From NCBI RefSeq assembly GCF_001580915.1, contig NZ_LHZQ01000221.1, positions 1 to 64,000 of the forward strand: a stretch of 64,000 bases of DNA, in the 5' to 3' direction. The notes below the pieces were generated by a model. That model was not told where the DNA came from. It saw only the letters and a list, made by a program, of their open reading frames with translations, and did no database searches. Position 1 is the first letter of the stretch, and each line of letters begins with the position of its first letter. Positions 11,165 through 19,785 of the stretch are shown piece after piece. A program made the position numbers and the translations under genes. Source of the stretch: Acetobacter tropicalis. Its GTDB lineage: Bacteria; Pseudomonadota; Alphaproteobacteria; Acetobacterales; Acetobacteraceae.

Positions 11165-11731
11165 TCAGTCTTTGGCGCGTTCTACGTAAGAGCCGTCTTC
11201 TGTTCTGACGACAACCCGTTCACCCGCTTCAATGAAAGGGGGCACCATGGTTTTAACACCATTGGAAAGTTTGGCCGGTTTGTAGGAGGAGCTTGCCGTC
11301 TGCCCTTTGACAACGGGGTCTGCTTCTACAATTTCCAGCGTGACCTGCGGGGGCAGATCCACGCCAACCGGGTCACCTTCAACAAGGTGGAGGTTGATGG
11401 TCATGTTGTCCTGAAGGAACGGTGCTTGGTCACCCAGCAGATCAACCGGGATCATGTACTGCTCGAACGTTTCCGGGTCCATCAGCACAAGCGTTTCACC
11501 ATCGGTGTAGGAATACAGATATTCCTTGTCCTCGGTCATCAGCCGTTCAACGCTGTCAGCGGTACGCCAGCGTTCGTTGGTTTTGTTCCCGGTTTTAAGG
11601 TCGCGCATTTCCACTTGGATGAATGCGCCGCCTTTGCCGGGGGTGATGATCTGCTGTTTCAGCACCGTCCAGCGACGGCCATCATGCTCGATAACCTGTC
11701 CGGCCCGGATCAGGTTCGCCTGCTGTTTCAT
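11165..11731 (-). CDS. efp: Translation elongation factor P
   Basis: EF-P relieves ribosome stalling at polyproline stretches. It has 188 residues in three beta-barrel domains. The loop PGKGGAF places the modifiable lysine at residue 33, the position lysylated by EpmA in E. coli. The C-terminus GERVVVRTEDGSYVERAKD matches the family signature. The ATG at 11731 starts MKQQANLIRAGQVI; the frame is open for 22 codons upstream but that part has no EF-P similarity. It is the first gene of an efp-suhB pair. The modification enzymes EpmA and EpmB are not in the window. Confidence 0.97.
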   Translation of the reverse strand: MKQQANLIRAGQVIEHDGRRWTVLKQQIITPGKGGAFIQVEMRDLKTGNKTNERWRTADSVERLMTEDKEYLYSYTDGETLVLMDPETFEQYMIPVDLLGDQAPFLQDNMTINLHLVEGDPVGVDLPPQVTLEIVEADPVVKGQTASSSYKPAKLSNGVKTMVPPFIEAGERVVVRTEDGSYVERAKD

Positions 11732-11891
11732 AACTCGTCCCTGAATGGATTGGGTAATAAAGAACGGCGTTCTACAACTCCAACCCCGTAAGAGCAAGCG
11801 TGAGGGCAGTGAAACCCTACAAACAGTTTCTGCTCACACCCCCGCTAGACAGAAAAAGAAGGCGTGTTTATAAGACGTTCGACCTGATGCA

Positions 11892-11981
11892 GGAAGGGTG
11901 GCCGAGTGGTTGAAGGCTCCAGTCTTGAAAACTGGCGTGCGGGTAACCGTACCGTGGGTTCGAATCCCACCCCTTCCGCCA
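11892..11981 (+). tRNA. tRNA-Ser (anticodon TGA)
   Basis: Acceptor arms GGAAGGG (11892-11898) and CCCTTCC (11971-11977) pair fully. The anticodon arm CCAGT/ACTGG encloses a seven-base loop with TGA at 11926-11928. The T arm is GTGGGTTCGAATCCCAC. The long variable arm is typical of serine tRNAs, and 3' CCA is encoded. It reads UCA-type codons. Confidence 0.97.
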
Positions 11982-12179
11982 TCAGGGTAAAAATTCTCCG
12001 ATAAAATTAAAGACTAAAAGATGAGGGGAGCATACGTCCCTCGCTCAAAATGATCTGTGCCGTTCGGGCTGGAGCGTGAATTGAGAAACGGGGCCTGGGG
12101 AGCAACAGGGCATCTCATTTAACCCGTGATGGGTAGGGCTTGAGTGTTTCTCCCGTCTCACAGGGGAATGGACCGTGTT

Positions 12180-12653
12180 TCAACGGCCCATTGCCTGATC
12201 ATGGCATGCGAGCCAGAGTGGCCAGATGGCATCCACTGCCTTTATGCGGTTGGCGATATGGACGGGCAGAGCGGTGTCCAGATCGCCGGGAGAGTATCGT
12301 TCATCTCCAACTGGAACAACGATCACCGGGGAAGCACCGAACTGGTCGGCTGTAATGTCAAGAATATAACCGCCTGCTTCCACCCAGGCGTGACCTTCCC
12401 AACGGTCCTTCCCATGGAATCCAAGGGGTCCCAGATCTGGCCCGTTTTCGGAATGGCGGGGCACTCCAGATCTCCATGTCCCCGCTATACCTTCATGGCG
12501 TAGTGCCCGAACAATAAAGAGGCTGCTCCGACCACACGTGTATTGAGAATGAATGGGAGGAACGGGCCCTCCTCGTGCCTTGTGCCATTCTACCCAAACT
12601 GGCTCCAGGAACGAACGGGCTGCGGTGGCAATCTTGATCAGGTGCTGGTGCAT
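12180..12653 (-). CDS. Transglutaminase-like (papain-fold) protein of unknown function
   Basis: I do not recognise a named family. The arrangement Cys (TCGRSSLFIVRAL), His (EGHAWVEAGG) and Asp (YILDITADQF) is the order of a papain/transglutaminase Cys-His-Asp triad, with the usual strand between His and Asp. An in-frame GTG at 12785 would add 44 residues that look non-native. I prefer the ATG at 12653, giving 157 residues, though no clear ribosome site marks either. No signal peptide or membrane segment is present. It lies 200 bases downstream of tRNA-Ser on the opposite strand, with no operon partner. Function is inferred from the motif order only; protease, amidase or acyl-transfer activity are all possible. 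Confidence 0.55.
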   Translation of the reverse strand: MHQHLIKIATAARSFLEPVWVEWHKARGGPVPPIHSQYTCGRSSLFIVRALRHEGIAGTWRSGVPRHSENGPDLGPLGFHGKDRWEGHAWVEAGGYILDITADQFGASPVIVVPVGDERYSPGDLDTALPVHIANRIKAVDAIWPLWLACHDQAMGR

Positions 12654-13023
12654 ATAAAACAGCTTACGCCCGATAGAGGGAGCACCAGAAGTAATTCCTG
12701 TCAGATTGCGAGCTAATGGAGTGCAAGACTGCTGCCGGTGGTCATGGGGGGTGGCAACGTGTTCTGAAAGAGCTTGGAAAAACACTTTTATCTGTGTTTT
12801 TCTCTTTTGTGCCAGATGCGCTTTGCTTCTGCCGGTTGTCGGGCAAAGTATGGCCCAGGGGAGTTTGAGGCGGCCATAGTGTTGAACCTCATTATTTCTG
12901 CTTAGCGGGGCTCGGCTTGAAAAGTGGTCTCTATCCGTATGGGAGCAGCCCTATAGAACGATAATGGGCAGCAAGAGTTGAAGTCGTGCAGACTAGAGTG
13001 TTCACAGAAAAGGATGAGACTGA

Positions 13024-13629
13024 ATGCCTTACGGGAAGAACGTTTTTTCATTACTTCTCCGTTATTCCCTTGCGCATGAGATAGACGAATGGGGTTGGGA
13101 AATCGGGGAGCATAGTTACGGTGCAGATGGTTCCCCAGTGGTTATTGAAGCGCAGTATGCCAAGCTCAAGGTCGGGAATTATTGTTCCATTGCCCGAGAA
13201 GTGCTGATGATTCTGGGAAATCATCGCCCGGATACGGTTACAACTTACCCCTTCAAGGATTTAAGTCGCTTCTGGCCAGAAGCATCGGATGCAACAGATG
13301 ATCATTCCACCAAGGGAGATATTGTTCTGGAGCACGACGTCTGGATTGGAGCGCGGGCCACCATTCTGTCTGGTGTCACCATAGGCTCGGGCGCAATTGT
13401 CGCGACAGGCGCTGTGGTGACGAAGGATGTGCCACCGTATGCCATTGTGGGCGGTAATCCGGCGCGGGTCATCAAATATCGGTTTGCGGAAAAAATTATC
13501 GAGCGTCTGCTGGCTGTGGCGTGGTGGAATTGGTCCGAAGCTTCAATACGGGAGCGCATGTCAAAATTGATGAGCGACGATATTGAGGGATTTCTGTGCG
13601 CTTTTGAGGCCGCCCCACACCAGTCCTAA
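13024..13629 (+). CDS. CatB-related O-acetyltransferase (left-handed beta-helix)
   Basis: Hexapeptide-repeat acetyltransferase of the xenobiotic/VatD-CatB type, 201 residues, using acetyl-CoA. The core shows hexapeptide turns such as [18 protein letters not shown] and AIVATGAVV, then the family signature [19 protein letters not shown]. The catalytic His is probably in GNHRPD near residue 68 by family analogy. AAGGA is nine bases ahead of the ATG at 13024. Chromosomal members often modify surface sugars or small molecules, and the label does not imply chloramphenicol or streptogramin resistance. It stands alone in a stretch of unrelated accessory genes. Confidence 0.87.
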   Translation: MPYGKNVFSLLLRYSLAHEIDEWGWEIGEHSYGADGSPVVIEAQYAKLKVGNYCSIAREVLMILGNHRPDTVTTYPFKDLSRFWPEASDATDDHSTKGDIVLEHDVWIGARATILSGVTIGSGAIVATGAVVTKDVPPYAIVGGNPARVIKYRFAEKIIERLLAVAWWNWSEASIRERMSKLMSDDIEGFLCAFEAAPHQS

Positions 13630-13736
13630 ACCAAGCGACAAGGGGGGCGTAGCACCTCTTTTTGTTTCCTACCGTTTACTTTGCCCCTGTTCTGCACGGG
13701 GCATGCCGGGTGGGCTGACCCGTGAGAACAATGTTT

Positions 13737-14387
13737 TTACAGGGTTGTAAAAATGGACTGTTCTGGCAGGCGTGATTTAGGAAGTCTGGCGTTGAAATCC
13801 GCATCGGAGTGGTATCCAAGCGAGACAATCACGGTTGGCGTCAGATTTTTTTCTTTCAAACCCAGTTCTTTTTCAAGAATAGATGCCTCAAAACCTTCCA
13901 TCGGCGTGGCATCTACACCAAGCAGGGCGGCAGAAAGCAGCAGAAAGCCTTGGGCAATATATGTCTGCTTTTGCGCCCAAGTTGGAACATCTCCAAGTTC
14001 TTCATGAATTTTTACAAATCCGGAACGGGATTTGTGGGCCAGCTCACGGGCTTCATCCGTGGCAAAACGTCCGTCAGCCTGTTCCTGCTTGGCCAAGGCT
14101 TCAAGGTAGTCTGGCGAAAGTGTGTTGCGGGCGCAGAGTACAATCACATGCGAAGCATCCAGAACGCGGGGGGCATTGAAAGAAAAAATGCCCGTCGTTG
14201 CTTTTGCAATGCGTGCCTTGCCTGCGTCATTCTCCGCTACAAAAAAATGCCAGGGCTGGGAATTGACAGAAGAGGGGCTGTAGCGGAGGGCTTCCAATAA
14301 CTGAGAAACGATATCAGCAGGGATTTTCCGGCTTTTATCATACGCCTTGGTTGTGTGCCGGTGGGTCAGGGTTTCCAGAAGGGTCAC
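13737..14387 (-). CDS. nfsB: Oxygen-insensitive NAD(P)H nitroreductase (NfsB-like)
   Basis: FMN-dependent reductase of nitroaromatics and quinones, 216 residues, almost exactly the length of E. coli NfsB (217). Family landmarks are RYSPSSVNSQPWHF near residue 35, the segment ADGRFATDEAR, GVDATPMEGF, and the end LPKSRLPEQS. The start is decided by the ribosome site: AGGAG lies seven bases before a GTG at 14387, giving VTLLETLTHRHTTKAYD, which aligns with NfsB residue 1. An in-frame ATG at 14402 is only four bases ahead of that AGGAG and is less likely. The gene is convergent with the acetyltransferase. Confidence 0.92.
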   Translation of the reverse strand: MTLLETLTHRHTTKAYDKSRKIPADIVSQLLEALRYSPSSVNSQPWHFFVAENDAGKARIAKATTGIFSFNAPRVLDASHVIVLCARNTLSPDYLEALAKQEQADGRFATDEARELAHKSRSGFVKIHEELGDVPTWAQKQTYIAQGFLLLSAALLGVDATPMEGFEASILEKELGLKEKNLTPTVIVSLGYHSDADFNARLPKSRLPEQSIFTTL

Positions 14388-14720
14388 ACCATGTCTCCTC
14401 ATTAAAACAGAATAGTCCGCAGAAGCAGAACGTTCAGCCAGCAGGATACACGGGAAGGGAGAGAGAAAGCAAAAATCAGGGATGGCTCCCACGCCATAGA
14501 AGCCTTTGGTCTCTCTTCTCCCCATATCACAACTTTATTTTTTCAATCGGAAATCCGTGTTGGATCTTTGCCGTTAAAGCCTGATGTCGGCCTTCTGATA
14601 TCTCTTGTGCTGAAAGGATATTCCTGTCAGCAGCAGGACTGCGCGTTCGATAGAAAAGTTACAAAGAATAACAGGCGATTCCGCACAATAAAAAGACTGT
14701 GGACGTGTGAGTATTTTAAA

Positions 14721-15845
14721 ATGGAAAATAGTGGGAAAGTGGTTAGTAACCGCCGGGAGGAGCTTGACGCCCTACGCGGTATTGCGGCTGTTGTTGTGCT
14801 GTTGCACCATGTACATTGGATGTGGCCACCACCATGGGTTTTGCCAGACAGTCTGCTTCTGCATACGCCTTTGCGCATGATTGCAACGGGGCGCGCACCT
14901 GTTCTGTTCTTTTTTGTTCTGAGCGGTTATGTGCTGACACTTGCTGTACAACGGCGCAAATCATTCAGAATGATGGACTGGTACTGGCGCAGAACTCTTA
15001 GGCTTTGTCTGCCTATTGCGGCAGGACTACTGCTTTCCCTGCTGCTCTACCAGATATGCCGGCATCACCCCATTTCCCATCAGCTTAACCCCTTTTTCTG
15101 GCGTGCTCAGTGGGGGCAGGCTCCCACATGGGAAGACTGGTTTGAGGAAACAACTCTTCTGGGCGATGTGACAGGTCAAGGCTACCCGCTGGATGCCGCC
15201 GTATGGTCTCTGACTCATGAGTGGCGGATCTCCCTTTTATTACCCCTGGCCGTGATATGGCGTCGGGTATGGATACCCACCATTCTGGTGTCAGCCATTG
15301 TGTCCATGGTGCTTATTTTTTCAGGTGAGGTCGCTCCAGATGTCACTCTGGGTAGAGGGGTGCTGAACGGTCTTGCCGCAACACTCTATTTTATTCTCTT
15401 TTTTGCGGCGGGTTATGCTCTGGCGGTGTCTGGAGCACGGTTACCGAAGGGGAGAGGTATCCGGATTGCGGCATGGCTTGCAGTGTTTGCCGGATGCTCC
15501 ATAGGGCGGGACAGTGTGGTGCTGGTGGGGGCCTGCGCGCTTATCCTGCTGGTCAGTGATCCCGCTTCCCGGTCATCACGCCTGTTGCGGGGAGGCATTT
15601 GGCAGGAGTTGGGGAAAATTTCCTACAGTTTGTATATTACGCACCTGCCGGTTTTTCTGGCTGTTGTTGCATGGTTCGGGCTGTTTATGCCGCCGCTGGA
15701 AGTGGCCGGGCTTAGTGTTGTCAGTGCTATTCTGGTGGCTACGGTCTTTTTCTGGCTTGTTGAAATGCCGGCTCATCGGCTCAGTCAGTTTCACAGAAAG
15801 ACAATACCCCGGCCAGCACTTGGCGGAGATATGTCGTCCTCTTAG
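14721..15845 (+). CDS. Acyltransferase 3 family membrane protein
   Basis: Integral membrane O-acyltransferase (OafA/YrhL/NodX-type), 374 residues, with about ten hydrophobic segments. The N-terminal signature RREELDALRGIAAVVVLLHH contains the conserved Arg and His of the active site, and FFFVLSGYVLTLA follows near residue 68. Such enzymes add acetyl or other acyl groups to sugars of lipopolysaccharide, exopolysaccharide or glucans. The ATG at 14721 precedes the first motif; the frame is open 51 codons upstream without similarity. No polysaccharide cluster adjoins it, so the substrate is open. Its leader is AT-rich compared with neighbours. Confidence 0.85.
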   Translation: MENSGKVVSNRREELDALRGIAAVVVLLHHVHWMWPPPWVLPDSLLLHTPLRMIATGRAPVLFFFVLSGYVLTLAVQRRKSFRMMDWYWRRTLRLCLPIAAGLLLSLLLYQICRHHPISHQLNPFFWRAQWGQAPTWEDWFEETTLLGDVTGQGYPLDAAVWSLTHEWRISLLLPLAVIWRRVWIPTILVSAIVSMVLIFSGEVAPDVTLGRGVLNGLAATLYFILFFAAGYALAVSGARLPKGRGIRIAAWLAVFAGCSIGRDSVVLVGACALILLVSDPASRSSRLLRGGIWQELGKISYSLYITHLPVFLAVVAWFGLFMPPLEVAGLSVVSAILVATVFFWLVEMPAHRLSQFHRKTIPRPALGGDMSSS

Positions 15846-16218
15846 AGCCCGTGTCCTGAGACCTGTTAAGACGGTTTGATGGGCGATGTCTTCTCTCATG
15901 GTCTGCCGTCAGGGCAGGCCATTGTGGATAGGGCGTGTGGCAGCTTTTGGCGGGGTGGAGGCTACTCTGGACGGGTAGTTCTCTCTGGTGTGGTTATCTG
16001 CGCGACCCGCCTGTTTATCTTGTGCTGCACAGTGTTGCGATTCTCTTTTGCAATGGTAGACGCCTGTGGCGTAGCCACGGTGGGATGGTGTTATGAACTC
16101 GTCTGGATTATTCGTTATTTTAAAAGCGTGTGGAGATGGCAGGAGCTTGTTCTTAAGGGACTAAAGCCCCGCCAGACTTATTGTGGCAGGTTCTTCACAC
16201 AGGCTCGGTATGAGAGTT
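15846..16218. other. Intergenic stretch, no convincing gene
   Basis: Follows the acyltransferase and precedes the stop of a small minus-strand lipoprotein. A 120-codon plus-strand frame at 15876-16238 has an odd Cys/Trp-rich composition, no ribosome site and no recognisable similarity, so I do not call it. Confidence 0.4.
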
Positions 16219-16371
16219 TCAGTTACAGGTTTGGATGACAGATTTCACGCCATCTCGTGCCTCAGGGTTTTCGCCATAAAAGCCGGGGCAACTGCTGTGA
16301 TAGAAGTTTTTACAGCCAGAGAGCGCAAGCGCGATCAGGGCCATCAAGACGGTTTTCTTTCCTGTGCGCAT
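16219..16371 (-). CDS. Small lipoprotein, unknown function
   Basis: A 50-residue protein. MRTGKKTVLMALIALALSGC is a textbook lipoprotein signal: basic n-region, hydrophobic core and lipobox LSGC with the lipidated Cys at residue 20. The mature part is only about 30 residues and contains two further Cys. GAGAGGGA lies upstream of the ATG at 16371. The frame extends 30 codons further upstream, but the lipoprotein signal fixes the start. Without neighbours on its strand, no role can be suggested. Confidence 0.65.
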   Translation of the reverse strand: MRTGKKTVLMALIALALSGCKNFYHSSCPGFYGENPEARDGVKSVIQTCN

Positions 16372-16675
16372 GATCTCGTTCCCTCTCTGAAGTGCCCCGG
16401 TTCCCGTTGGGGGAGGGGTAATTCCGCCACCATTGCGCCATGAGGCTGAGAAAGCAAGCAAAGAGCGGAGGGACTGAACCCCGGAAGAGTGTTTTGCAGC
16501 GGGTGTAACTCCCCGTGATTATGTTTCTTGAAGCATTGTTCAAGGATGTGCCGGGCTGCCATGCCTCTCTCTATGGCGTGTTATGGCTGGCATGTCCGGT
16601 GGCTCTATCTCTCCAGGAGAGTGAACACTAAACAAAGGGCTGGTTTGCATAAAGTGGAGATGGGAGCGGTTCCGC
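16372..16675. other. Intergenic stretch, nothing recognised
   Basis: Lies between divergent small genes and should contain both promoters. No clear -35/-10 pair or inverted repeat stands out. Confidence 0.4.
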
Positions 16676-17188
16676 ATGGCCGTGACGTGGGGGGATTTTC
16701 AGGCTGTTGTTCAATTATCAGCCGGGTTGAACGTGGCCATTCTGAGCTTTGTGGATATCAGCCTGCCTGCTATCAAGGAGCGGAGGCGTGTATTTGCCAA
16801 GGCAAGGCAGGAGTTGGATATCTACCGTAAAAATCCACACAAGCGCACGGTTGAAGATAAGGCTACCCATGCAGAAGCTGTGGGGGAGGTGGACCGCCAG
16901 CTTTTTGATTTGTGGAAAGAGACATCCGCATTTGAAAGCATTGAAGACTCCCTCATGAAATCGACGGGTGTATTTGGTTTCTTTGGCGCAGTGCTGAGCA
17001 TCAGTCTGTTATGGTATTCTGCGCTGCATTATGAAGAGGTTATTTCCGCTACTGGGGAAATTCTAACGGTTGTTTCCTTTTTTTCTCTGGCGGGTGCTTT
17101 TTTGATCAATTTTTTCACGGCATCCAAGGCGTCTCAGTATGCCAAACGGTGTAATGACCTTAGAACCCATATGCGTAAAAAGCTTTAA
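16676..17188 (+). CDS. Small membrane protein, unknown function
   Basis: A 170-residue protein that I do not recognise. Residues 1-35 are moderately hydrophobic, 40-90 are charged and probably helical or coiled-coil (many Lys, Arg and Glu), and two strong membrane segments follow near 97-118 (GVFGFFGAVLSISLLWY) and 128-147 (ILTVVSFFSLAGAFLINFF). The tail is basic. GGGAG about ten bases before the ATG supports translation. The layout, a soluble helical domain next to a two-segment hairpin, is seen in many uncharacterised inner membrane proteins. It stands alone before the sugar dehydrogenase gene. Confidence 0.65.
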   Translation: MAVTWGDFQAVVQLSAGLNVAILSFVDISLPAIKERRRVFAKARQELDIYRKNPHKRTVEDKATHAEAVGEVDRQLFDLWKETSAFESIEDSLMKSTGVFGFFGAVLSISLLWYSALHYEEVISATGEILTVVSFFSLAGAFLINFFTASKASQYAKRCNDLRTHMRKKL

Positions 17189-17410
17189 AATCGTGAGTTT
17201 TTTAAAAAGATCATATCAGTTTTGTATCTGCCTGCGTAAGGGTGAAGGCATGCACACTCATCCTGCCATGGTGTCCAGATTTTTTTATCCCTCAGAATGA
17301 TTTTTTACGTGTACTCTTTTTCCGCTTCTGCGTTGCCGTTGTTGCGTGTTGAAAGGTTTTTCAGAGTAGCAAGATCCTAACATCATTTTTCTGACTGAGG
17401 AGAAAGAGGG

Positions 17411-18523
17411 ATGCGGTCTGTCTGGCTAGGCTTGGTGTGCGGTGCAATGGGACTTATGCCATTGGCCACGGCACATGCGGCTCCCCCTGTAGAGCGGTTG
17501 GAAGTGCCGTCCGGTTTTCACATCTCCGTCTATGCGGCTCCTGTGCCAAGTGCGCGTGAAATGGCTTTAGGCGCACATGGAACGGTTTTTGTCGGGTCCA
17601 TGACAGCAGGGAAAGTTTACGCGCTTTCCGGTTTTAAGGATGGAAAAGCAACCCAGATACGGACCATTGCGTCCGGCCTGAGTATGCCTGCGGGCGTCGC
17701 GTTTCATGATGGAGACCTGTATGTGTCTGACATCACTCATATTCTGGTGCTGCACGATATAGAGAACCATCTGGATAGTCCGCCAGAGCCACAGGTGGCG
17801 GTGGATAATCTTCCGTATGAGGAAGGGGACCATTCCTGGAAATTCATAGCCTTTGGGCCGGATAACCGGCTGTATGTGCCAATCGGGGCACCGTGCAATA
17901 TCTGTAATGTGGGGCGTCAGTTTGGCCGGCTCATGAGCATGAAGCCCGATGGAACGGACCAGAAGGATGTGGCTTACGGCATCCGCAACACAGTCGGTTT
18001 CACCTGGCGGCCAGAAACACAGGCGTTATGGTTTACAGATAATGGGCGCGACATGATGGGGGATGACACGCCATCCGATGAACTGAACACGGTAACAACC
18101 CCGGATCAGTCTTTTGGATACCCTTTCTGCCATCAGGGGGATGTGCCTGACCCTGAGTTTGGCGGAAAGCACGCCTGCTCAGAATTTACGCCGCCCGCTG
18201 TTAATCTGGGGGCTCATGTGGCTGCACTGGGGCTGCGGTTTTATGAAGGAACGCAGTTTCCCTCTGTTTACAAAGGGGCGCTTTTTATAGCCGAGCACGG
18301 ATCTTGGAACAGAAGCAAACTTGCCGGGTATCAGGTTGTTGCCGTTCCATTCGGGAAAGATGGTAATCCACTGGCTCCGCAAACTATTGTCAGCGGTTTT
18401 CAGAAGAATGAACGGTCATGGGGGCGGCCAGCCGATGTTCAGCCATTGCCTGATGGCAGTCTGCTGATCAGTGATGATAAGGCAGGGGCAGTGTATCGGC
18501 TGACATATGGGCCACACCAGTAG
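17411..18523 (+). CDS. Secreted PQQ-type glucose/sorbosone dehydrogenase family protein
   Basis: Six-bladed beta-propeller of the glucose/sorbosone dehydrogenase family, 370 residues. A Sec signal peptide ends around the TAHA of MRSVWLGLVCGAMGLMPLATAHA, so it works in the periplasm. PQQ-pocket-like elements include EGDHSWKFIAFG, a Cys-containing loop IGAPCNICNVG, GIRNTVGFTW and WFTDNGRD. Soluble members oxidise aldoses or L-sorbosone with PQQ and feed electrons to the respiratory chain, fitting the oxidative metabolism of acetic acid bacteria. AGGAGA lies upstream of the ATG. The exact sugar substrate is not visible, and some relatives in this family have lost PQQ binding. Confidence 0.87.
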   Translation: MRSVWLGLVCGAMGLMPLATAHAAPPVERLEVPSGFHISVYAAPVPSAREMALGAHGTVFVGSMTAGKVYALSGFKDGKATQIRTIASGLSMPAGVAFHDGDLYVSDITHILVLHDIENHLDSPPEPQVAVDNLPYEEGDHSWKFIAFGPDNRLYVPIGAPCNICNVGRQFGRLMSMKPDGTDQKDVAYGIRNTVGFTWRPETQALWFTDNGRDMMGDDTPSDELNTVTTPDQSFGYPFCHQGDVPDPEFGGKHACSEFTPPAVNLGAHVAALGLRFYEGTQFPSVYKGALFIAEHGSWNRSKLAGYQVVAVPFGKDGNPLAPQTIVSGFQKNERSWGRPADVQPLPDGSLLISDDKAGAVYRLTYGPHQ

Positions 18524-18542
18524 GCGGCCACCCTTTCGGATA

Positions 18543-18578
18543 CTCCGCCTTGGCCCCATTGCAGACCGAAAGGCGGAG
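18543..18578. terminator. Inverted repeat between converging genes
   Basis: Arms CTCCGCCTT (18543-18551) and AAGGCGGAG (18570-18578) lie between the converging sugar dehydrogenase and upp genes. No strong T-run follows on either strand, so terminator function is possible but not certain. Confidence 0.4.
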
Positions 18579-18591
18579 AAGCCGTTACGTC

Positions 18592-19245
18592 TTATTTGGT
18601 GCCGAACAGGCGGTCTCCAGCATCCCCCAGACCGGGGCGGATATAACCGTGTTCGTCCAGCCCGCGGTCTATGGCGCAGGTAATAACCGGCACATCCGGG
18701 TGGTGCTCCTTCAGGCAGGCTATGCCTTCAGGGGTGGAAAGCAGGCAGACAAACAGCAGCCGTTTTGCCCCTTTTTCCTTCAGGCGGGTGAGGGCTGCGG
18801 CCGCACTATGGCCAGTGGCCAGCATAGGGTCCACCACCACGCACCGGCGGGAGGAAATCTGGCTGGGCAGTTTGAGGTAGTATTCCACCGCTTCCAGTGA
18901 TTCAGGGTCACGGTACAGGCCGATATGACCAACCGGGGCAAACGGCACCAGATCAAGCATGCCATCCAGCAGCCCATTGCCAGCCCGCAGAATAGAAATG
19001 AAGCACACATCCGGGCCTGCAAGCTGTTCTGCCTGCATGGTTTCAAGCGGGGTGGTGATTTCCACCGGCTCCATGGGCAGGTCCCGCGTGGCTTCATAGC
19101 ACATCAGCAGGCTGAGTTCCCGCACCAGACGACGGAATCCTGCCGTTGAGGTTTCCACCTTCCGGAGGCGGGTGAGTTTATGCCGGATGAGAGGATGGTC
19201 CAACACAATAGGGGAGGACGCAAAGGGAGAAGGCTGTGTTGTCAT
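18592..19245 (-). CDS. upp: Uracil phosphoribosyltransferase
   Basis: Converts uracil and PRPP to UMP in pyrimidine salvage, cytoplasmic, 217 residues. The PRPP-binding loop reads [17 protein letters not shown] near residue 130, and [17 protein letters not shown] near 90 and the C-terminal [13 protein letters not shown] are strongly family-specific. Length is slightly above the usual 208 because of an N-terminal extension ([11 protein letters not shown]). It is monocistronic and convergent with the sugar dehydrogenase gene. Confidence 0.96.
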   Translation of the reverse strand: MTTQPSPFASSPIVLDHPLIRHKLTRLRKVETSTAGFRRLVRELSLLMCYEATRDLPMEPVEITTPLETMQAEQLAGPDVCFISILRAGNGLLDGMLDLVPFAPVGHIGLYRDPESLEAVEYYLKLPSQISSRRCVVVDPMLATGHSAAAALTRLKEKGAKRLLFVCLLSTPEGIACLKEHHPDVPVITCAIDRGLDEHGYIRPGLGDAGDRLFGTK

Positions 19246-19425
19246 GCCCGCTCTTTTACCCGCAGATGCGGGTGGAAGCTATGGCAGAAAAGCCGCGTAC
19301 AGGGGCAAAACTTCCCCATGTACCCGTTTCGATAAAGAAAAGACTGTATGGGTGGTTCTTTTTGTCCTGCCCATACAGCCTCACGTTTTCCTTTGTCAGA
19401 CGATCAAAAGCTGACGAATCGTCCC

Positions 19426-19683
19426 TTAGCGATGGCGGTGCGAGGGCCTCTGAGGTGTGGTGGCTGCCCCCACAGCCGCGCCAGTGGCACCGCCTGCCAA
19501 TGCGCCAACTGCGGCCCCACCGCCGCCTCCAGCAATGGCCCCAATAGCGGCGCCACCCCCTGCGCCAATCAGCGCGCCAGAGCCTGCGCGTGCGCCGGTG
19601 TTATAACGGTCTCCACACCCAGCAAGGGCTATCAGTGCTGTCAGAATGGCAGCGGTTGCGACATTTTTTGAGATCGCTCTCAT
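19426..19683 (-). CDS. Small glycine-zipper lipoprotein
   Basis: An 85-residue protein with a lipoprotein signal, MRAISKNVATAAILTALIAL followed by AGC, and a mature part dominated by glycine-zipper repeats of GGGAAIGAIAG type. Such zippers insert into or pack against membranes in outer-membrane lipoproteins of the YMGG/Rick_17kDa groups. The last ten residues are basic and His-rich. It lies alone between upp and the nitronate monooxygenase gene, on the same strand. The role is unknown; a structural envelope function is the usual guess. Confidence 0.75.
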   Translation of the reverse strand: MRAISKNVATAAILTALIALAGCGDRYNTGARAGSGALIGAGGGAAIGAIAGGGGGAAVGALAGGATGAAVGAATTPQRPSHRHR

Positions 19684-19785
19684 GGTTTTTTCCTTGTTCC
19701 GCTAGTATCAGGTGACTCTTCCGGCCACTCTGCTTCTCATCAGTCAAGTCTCACCGTCTATAACGGGTATTTGTTGAAAGACGTT

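Noticed and set aside
11892-13629. Genomic island inserted at tRNA-Ser
   Set aside because: No integrase, no repeated tRNA end and no mobility genes were found in the following genes, so the idea is only noted as a possibility.
15876-16238. A 120-codon plus-strand frame
   Set aside because: Unusual composition, no ribosome site, no similarity; it also runs into the opposite small lipoprotein gene.
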